A DNA stretch of 18,765 nucleotides from Christensenella sp. UBA1259 (GTDB lineage: Bacteria > Bacillota > Clostridia > Christensenellales > Borkfalkiaceae), in assembly GCA_002308755.1 (NCBI GenBank), contig DBVR01000043.1, positions 27,727 through 46,491 of the forward strand. Reading direction: 5' to 3'. A program made the position numbers and the translations under genes. Positions within the stretch are counted from its first letter, which is position 1. The number at the start of each line of letters is the position of its first letter. Positions 15,735-18,765 of this stretch are shown in pieces. Below the pieces are notes generated by a model that was not told where the DNA came from, did no database searches, and worked only from the letters and a program-made list of their open reading frames with translations.

Positions 15735-16096
15735 GCGAATTTATCCCGACAATTTCTCGAATAAACCCATACAATTTCTACAATAAACCCTAAAAACACC
15801 ATATAAAGGGAAACCTTATTTTTGCCGAAAAGCCTTTCGGCAAACAGACCGAAATCAATAAAAGGCAAAGCAGTCAAGGAAAAGGTAAAAAATTGCATTA
15901 AAGGGATAATGAGTAATGTGCATCGCAATATTTTACCCATTGACGGCGCAGACTTTTATTGATACGCTGAAAAACCGAAAACAGCAAAAAGGTTTCCCTT
16001 GAATGAGTAATAAGTTGTGGTTTCTATGGTTTATTTGGTATAAGTGTAGAAATTGTCGAGGTAAATCATACAAATAGTCGGGGTAAATATACTTAC
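15731..16096. repeat. Imperfect giant palindrome with terminal iteron-like repeats (divergent control region)
   Basis: Four nested pairs of inverted segments share nearly the same centre (15903-15914): 15731-15757 with 16070-16096 (21 of 27 matching); AAGGGAAACC 15806-15815 with 16000-15991 (perfect, with TTTTTGC/GCAAAAA beside it); ATCAATAAAAG 15854-15864 with 15963-15953 (perfect); and 15884-15896 with 15937-15925 (12 of 13). Each arm also carries two copies of a motif near AGAAATTGTC-GGG-TAAAT, about 22 bases apart (15748, 15771; 16048, 16070). Between recombinase and small gene, it carries outward promoters at both ends. It could be an operator region, a remnant insertion element (MITE-like) or a replication/recombination site; I cannot decide. 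No convincing gene lies within it. Confidence 0.7.
15821..15844. repeat. Local perfect hairpin inside the palindrome
   Basis: TTTGCCGAAA (15821-15830) and TTTCGGCAAA (15835-15844) form a perfect 10-base stem with a four-base loop AGCC. No T-tract follows on either strand, so it is not an intrinsic terminator. It lies in the left arm of the large palindrome and has no counterpart in the right arm. Confidence 0.6.
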
Positions 16097-16121
16097 CGAG
16101 AAAAGGTTAAAACGATATAAT
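16093..16121 (+). promoter_or_regulatory. Promoter of the 49-residue small gene, at the right end of the palindrome
   Basis: TTACCG (16093-16098) and a perfect TATAAT (16116-16121) are 17 bases apart. As on the left, the -35 begins in the outermost bases of the palindrome, directly after two motif copies, which suggests that a protein bound to the motifs acts on both promoters alike. Confidence 0.65.
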
Positions 16122-16144
16122 ATAAAGGAAAGGGGGATAAACAG

Positions 16145-16294
16145 ATGCAAGAAATAAAGATAGAGAATAAAGCGGGATTAAAAGTTTATATAAACGGAGT
16201 TCCGAATATAAAAAGCATCCCGTCGGAAATTACGGAACGTCTTATTAGTTTTTTAGAACAGGAAATTTTCAAAGAAATAAAAAAAGAAAAATAA
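16145..16294 (+). CDS. Small protein of unknown function (49 residues)
   Basis: Translation gives a 49-residue protein, mixed in its first half (LKVYINGVPNIKSIPSEI) and helical and lysine/glutamate-rich at the end (EQEIFKEIKKEK). Support for it being real: a TATAAT promoter just upstream, a strong purine-rich SD (AAAGGGGG near 16128-16135) nine bases before the ATG, and a position opposite the recombinase, where small element-control proteins such as excision factors or regulators are often encoded. I do not recognise the family; there are no cysteines, no membrane segment and no clear helix-turn-helix. Any role in excision or regulation is a guess from position. Confidence 0.6.
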   Translation: MQEIKIENKAGLKVYINGVPNIKSIPSEITERLISFLEQEIFKEIKKEK

Positions 16295-16440
16295 AAGTAG
16301 AATATGTTTATTATCAAACATTAAATAAAATAAATAGGATTGTATAATTTAGATTTTGAAAGGCTGAACTAGTACGCCGTTATGAAAGTAAAGGTTTGTT
16401 TTAATAAGTAAATAGAATTTATGCGATAATGTGGCCTTTC
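16295..16440. other. AT-rich intergenic stretch without recognised gene
   Basis: This AT-rich gap between the small gene and the sugar operon promoter holds one weak hairpin (ATGTTT near 16304 with AAACAT, six-base loop) and no T-tract behind it. I see no convincing coding sequence or RNA gene. Confidence 0.5.
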
Positions 16441-16443
16441 GCA

Positions 16444-16472
16444 TTGACATTGTTTTTCAAAATAAGTATAAT
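16444..16472 (+). promoter_or_regulatory. Perfect consensus promoter of the sugar operon
   Basis: TTGACA (16444-16449) and TATAAT (16467-16472) with exactly 17 bases between them, 30 bases before the ATG at 16503. A promoter this strong on a catabolic operon usually needs a repressor; the short inverted AT motif ATAAT/ATTAT beside the -10 (about 16468-16483) is too weak to call an operator. Confidence 0.88.
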
Positions 16473-16502
16473 AAATTCATTATTATCCAAAAGGAGAACA
16501 AA

Positions 16503-17309
16503 ATGATAGGTGTTTATGAAAAATCTATGCCAAATGATTTAACCATAAAATCAAAATTATTAATTGCGAAAGAAGCGGGCTTTGATTTTATGGAAATTAG
16601 TATCGATGAAACCGATGAGAAATTAAAACGTCTTACAGATCCCAGTTTTGCGCAGGAAGTAAATGTGGCTATTGTTGAAACGGAATTTCCCATTCTTACA
16701 ATGTGTCTTTCTGCGCATAGAAAATATCCGTTGGGAACGGAAGATGAAACAATTGGCAAGCAATCGTTAGAAATTATGCAAGGAGCGATTAATCTTGCAA
16801 TAAAAATCGGTGTACGAGTTATTCAAATTGCAGGATACGACGAATATTACAATGAAAGTAATCAATCGACTAAAATAAATTTTAAAAATAGACTAAATCG
16901 AAGTATAAAATTTGCATCGGAAAAAGGCGTGATTCTTGCGTTTGAAACAATGGAAACACCGTTTATGAATACCGTTGAAAAAGCTATGCGGTACGTTTCT
17001 TCCGTTAATAGTCCTTATTTACAAGTTTATCCTGATATAGGCAACATAACTAATGGCGCGAAAGATGCGATTCACGATTTAAAGATGGGAGAAGGGCATA
17101 TTGTTGCTGCGCATTTAAAGGAAACGAAAGCGGGTGTTTTTAGAAATTTATTTTTTGGAGAGGGATGTGTGGATTTTAAGGGGTGCTTAAAAGAACTTAA
17201 AAGGCAAGGCGTTATGCTTTTTAATTGTGAGTTTTGGTATGATGGTAAGACGAATCCTCTTGAATATCTTAAAAAGAGCAGATTGTTTTTTAAGGAGTTA
17301 GGTGTATGA
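16503..17309 (+). CDS. ulaE: L-ribulose-5-phosphate 3-epimerase / L-xylulose-5-phosphate 3-epimerase (UlaE/SgbU family)
   Basis: A 268-residue TIM-barrel epimerase of the xylose-isomerase-like fold that interconverts L-xylulose 5-phosphate and L-ribulose 5-phosphate. Signs: GVYEKSMPNDL at the start; MEISIDETDEKLKRL near 30; MCLSAHRKYPLG near 67; and the four metal ligands of the family at Glu148 (AFETMET), Asp178 (VYPDIGN), His204 (AAHLKET) and Glu243 (CEFWY), plus FGEGCVDF near 218. The start is at 16503, eight bases after AAGGAG (about 16490-16495). An in-frame GTG at 16431 is upstream of the promoter's -35 and cannot be the start. It overlaps the kinase gene by four bases (ATGA), so the two act in one pathway. 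The codon use is AT-rich compared with genes left of the tRNA. Confidence 0.92.
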   Translation: MIGVYEKSMPNDLTIKSKLLIAKEAGFDFMEISIDETDEKLKRLTDPSFAQEVNVAIVETEFPILTMCLSAHRKYPLGTEDETIGKQSLEIMQGAINLAIKIGVRVIQIAGYDEYYNESNQSTKINFKNRLNRSIKFASEKGVILAFETMETPFMNTVEKAMRYVSSVNSPYLQVYPDIGNITNGAKDAIHDLKMGEGHIVAAHLKETKAGVFRNLFFGEGCVDFKGCLKELKRQGVMLFNCEFWYDGKTNPLEYLKKSRLFFKELGV

Positions 17310-18765
17310 AGTATTATATTGGGCTTGATAATGGCGGAACGGTAATAAAAGCTTGTTTGTACGATGAAAACGGCAATCAGATTTGTATAGATCGGGCGAA
17401 AGTGAATTTAATTATTCCGAAAGAAGGGTTTACCGAGAGAAATTTAAATGACGTGTTTGAGGCGAATCTATCGGTATTGAAAGGTGTGATGGAAAAATCC
17501 GGAGTCAATAAAGAGGATGTTCTTTCTATTGGTATCAGCGGACATGGAAAGGGGCTTTATTTATTAGATAAACAGGGGAAAGAGTTTTATAACGGGATTG
17601 TTTCAACCGATACGCGAGCTATAGGGATTAGAAAAGAATTTGATAGTACGGGTGTGTCTCAAAAAATCTATGGGGAAAATTATCAAAAAGTTTTAGAAAG
17701 TCAACCTGTATGTTTGCTTAGATGGTTCAAGGAAAATGAAAGGGAAATTTACGATAAAATAGGTTACATTTTATCAGTAAAAGACTATATCAGATATAAA
17801 CTTACGGGGAAAATCTATTTTGAACGAACGGATATAAGCGGAAGCAATTTGATTAATCTTACCACGGGGCAAAAAGATTTACGGCAATTGAAATTGTTTG
17901 GAATTGAAGAAATGTATGATTGTATTCCAACGATTGTGAATGCTTGTGACGTCTGTGGACATATAACAGAAGAAATTGCATCTTTAACGGGGCTTTCTGA
18001 AAAAACCATTCTTTCAGGCGGCATGTTTGATATCGACGCATGTGCTTTGTCCACAGGAATTACGACTTCCGACGATATTTGCGTTATTGCAGGAACTTGG
18101 AGCATTAACGAATATATTTCAACTAAGCCGATTACAAAGTCGAAATCTATGAATTCGTATTATTGTCTGCCCAGATACTATTTGGTGGAAGAATGCAGCC
18201 CTACGTCAGCGGGAAACCTTGAATGGTGTATGCAAAATCTTTTTTTTGAGAAAAATTATCAAGAGATTAACTCTTTGGTTGAAAGTATTTCTCCTCAAGA
18301 GTGTAAAACGATATTTTTGCCGTTTTTGTTTGCATCAAACGAAGAAAATTTAGAGATGAAAGCCACATTTGCAGGGCTGACTGCGAGAACGACGCAAGCG
18401 GAACTTATACGGGCTGTTTACGAGGGAATAGTTTTTGCACATAAAACGCATGTGGATAAGTTACTTTCGGAAAGAATGGAAACAAGGGCGATACGGCTTA
18501 CGGGTGGCGCAGCGAATTCGGATGTTTGGGCACAAATGTTTGCTGATATTTTAAATATAAAGGTAGAGGTGGTTTCTGATCGTGAACACGGATGTTTCGG
18601 CGCCGGTCTTTCTGGGGCAGTCGCTTGCGGAATATATCCAGATTTAAATGAAGCGATACGTCGAACGGTCAAAACTGATAGAGTATTTATGCCTAATGGC
18701 AATTTAACTGAAATTTATAGCGTTAAATATAAAAAATACAAAAAGCTTGTAAAGGCATTGGAAGC
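17306..18765 (+). CDS. lyxK: L-xylulose kinase, FGGY family (3' end outside window)
   Basis: The frame runs from ATG at 17306 to the window edge (486 codons, no stop), close to the usual length of about 490-500, so only a few residues are missing. It is an FGGY sugar kinase: phosphate-binding GLDNGGTVIKACLYD at the start; GISGHGKGLYLLD near residue 77; catalytic Asp in SGGMFDIDACALSTG; and the ATP-side motifs RLTGGAANSDVWAQMFADIL and FGAGLSGAVACG near the end. The pattern SPTSAGNLEW and the overall order follow the LyxK L-xylulokinase of enterics as I recall it. With the 3-epimerase it would turn L-xylulose into L-ribulose 5-phosphate, for entry into the pentose phosphate pathway through an AraD-like 4-epimerase, not seen here. 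FGGY kinase is certain; L-xylulose as substrate is inferred from similarity and the partner gene. Confidence 0.88.
   Translation, partial: MKYYIGLDNGGTVIKACLYDENGNQICIDRAKVNLIIPKEGFTERNLNDVFEANLSVLKGVMEKSGVNKEDVLSIGISGHGKGLYLLDKQGKEFYNGIVSTDTRAIGIRKEFDSTGVSQKIYGENYQKVLESQPVCLLRWFKENEREIYDKIGYILSVKDYIRYKLTGKIYFERTDISGSNLINLTTGQKDLRQLKLFGIEEMYDCIPTIVNACDVCGHITEEIASLTGLSEKTILSGGMFDIDACALSTGITTSDDICVIAGTWSINEYISTKPITKSKSMNSYYCLPRYYLVEECSPTSAGNLEWCMQNLFFEKNYQEINSLVESISPQECKTIFLPFLFASNEENLEMKATFAGLTARTTQAELIRAVYEGIVFAHKTHVDKLLSERMETRAIRLTGGAANSDVWAQMFADILNIKVEVVSDREHGCFGAGLSGAVACGIYPDLNEAIRRTVKTDRVFMPNGNLTEIYSVKYKKYKKLVKALE

Larger units (their letters stand above)
14110..18765. mobile_element. Putative serine-recombinase genomic island next to tRNA-Ser (right end outside window)
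   Basis: From about 14110 the DNA is visibly richer in A/T and uses A/T-ending codons, unlike the genes before the tRNA. The first gene is a large serine recombinase reading toward the tRNA, then a palindromic control region, an orphan small gene and sugar-metabolism genes. This layout fits an integrated element whose left end lies between the tRNA terminator and the recombinase stop codon (14110-14161). No duplicated attachment core can be shown because the right end is not in view. The sugar genes may or may not belong to the same element. Confidence 0.5.

Noticed and set aside
15683..15940. An 85-codon hydrophobic reading frame on the minus strand just upstream of the recombinase.
   Set aside because: It overlaps the large palindrome, its motif repeats and the recombinase promoter, has no Shine-Dalgarno before its ATG, and resembles no family I know. 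The palindrome explains the sequence better.
15731..16096. Possible CRISPR array or plasmid-type iteron origin from the repeated AGAAATTGTC-like motif.
   Set aside because: Only two degenerate copies per arm, in opposite orientation, with no unique spacers and no replication initiator gene nearby.
16431..16502. GTG start extending the epimerase by 24 residues.
   Set aside because: It lies upstream of the perfect promoter's -35, so it would not be on the transcript. The ATG at 16503 has a strong SD.

Overview
The window reads as chromosomal DNA of a low-to-mid GC Bacillota, most likely a Clostridia-class gut-type anaerobe. This is inferred from the gene order dgt-dnaG-rpoD-trmK-nif3-zinc-ribbon gene, the 373-residue SigA, the Shine-Dalgarno (SD) and promoter style, and the Clostridia-like topoisomerase IV subunits. 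No species can be named from the sequence alone.

Positions 1-14060 are dense, mostly plus-strand housekeeping DNA. In order: the 3' end of a Cu(I) P-type ATPase gene with a C-terminal HMA (heavy-metal-associated) domain; a DUF1295 membrane protein; a parE-parC-like type IIA topoisomerase pair; glyA; then a tightly packed operon dgt, dnaG, rpoD, trmK, nif3 and a zinc-ribbon/coiled-coil gene; and a tRNA-Ser(GCT). Units are separated by recognisable intrinsic terminators (1800-1840, 6312-6339, 7680-7719, 14065-14109) and sigma-A promoters (837-865, 1870-1898, 6355-6384, 13906-13934). The dgt-dnaG-rpoD cluster is the macromolecular-synthesis operon, joining nucleotide-pool control, replication priming and the housekeeping sigma factor. 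It is followed by a tRNA methyltransferase and two conserved genes of uncertain function.

Just after the tRNA-Ser terminator (about 14110) the sequence becomes visibly A/T-richer and codon use changes, which suggests an island inserted next to the tRNA gene. It starts with a minus-strand large serine recombinase. A control region of about 366 bp (15731-16096) follows. It is an imperfect giant palindrome whose two ends each carry a repeated AGAAATTGTC-like motif and an outward-facing promoter, one for the recombinase and one for a 49-residue orphan protein. Beyond it, under a perfect consensus promoter, lies a sugar operon: an L-ribulose-5-phosphate/L-xylulose-5-phosphate 3-epimerase (UlaE/SgbU type) and an L-xylulose kinase (LyxK type), whose stop codon lies beyond the window.

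The most notable observations are the palindromic divergent control region with its dispersed motif; an SD and in-frame ATG inside the copper ATPase gene that could release a free CopZ-like chaperone; non-canonical residues at fluoroquinolone-region positions in both topoisomerase subunits; a terminator-like hairpin inside the recombinase coding sequence; and mutually exclusive hairpins between glyA and dgt.
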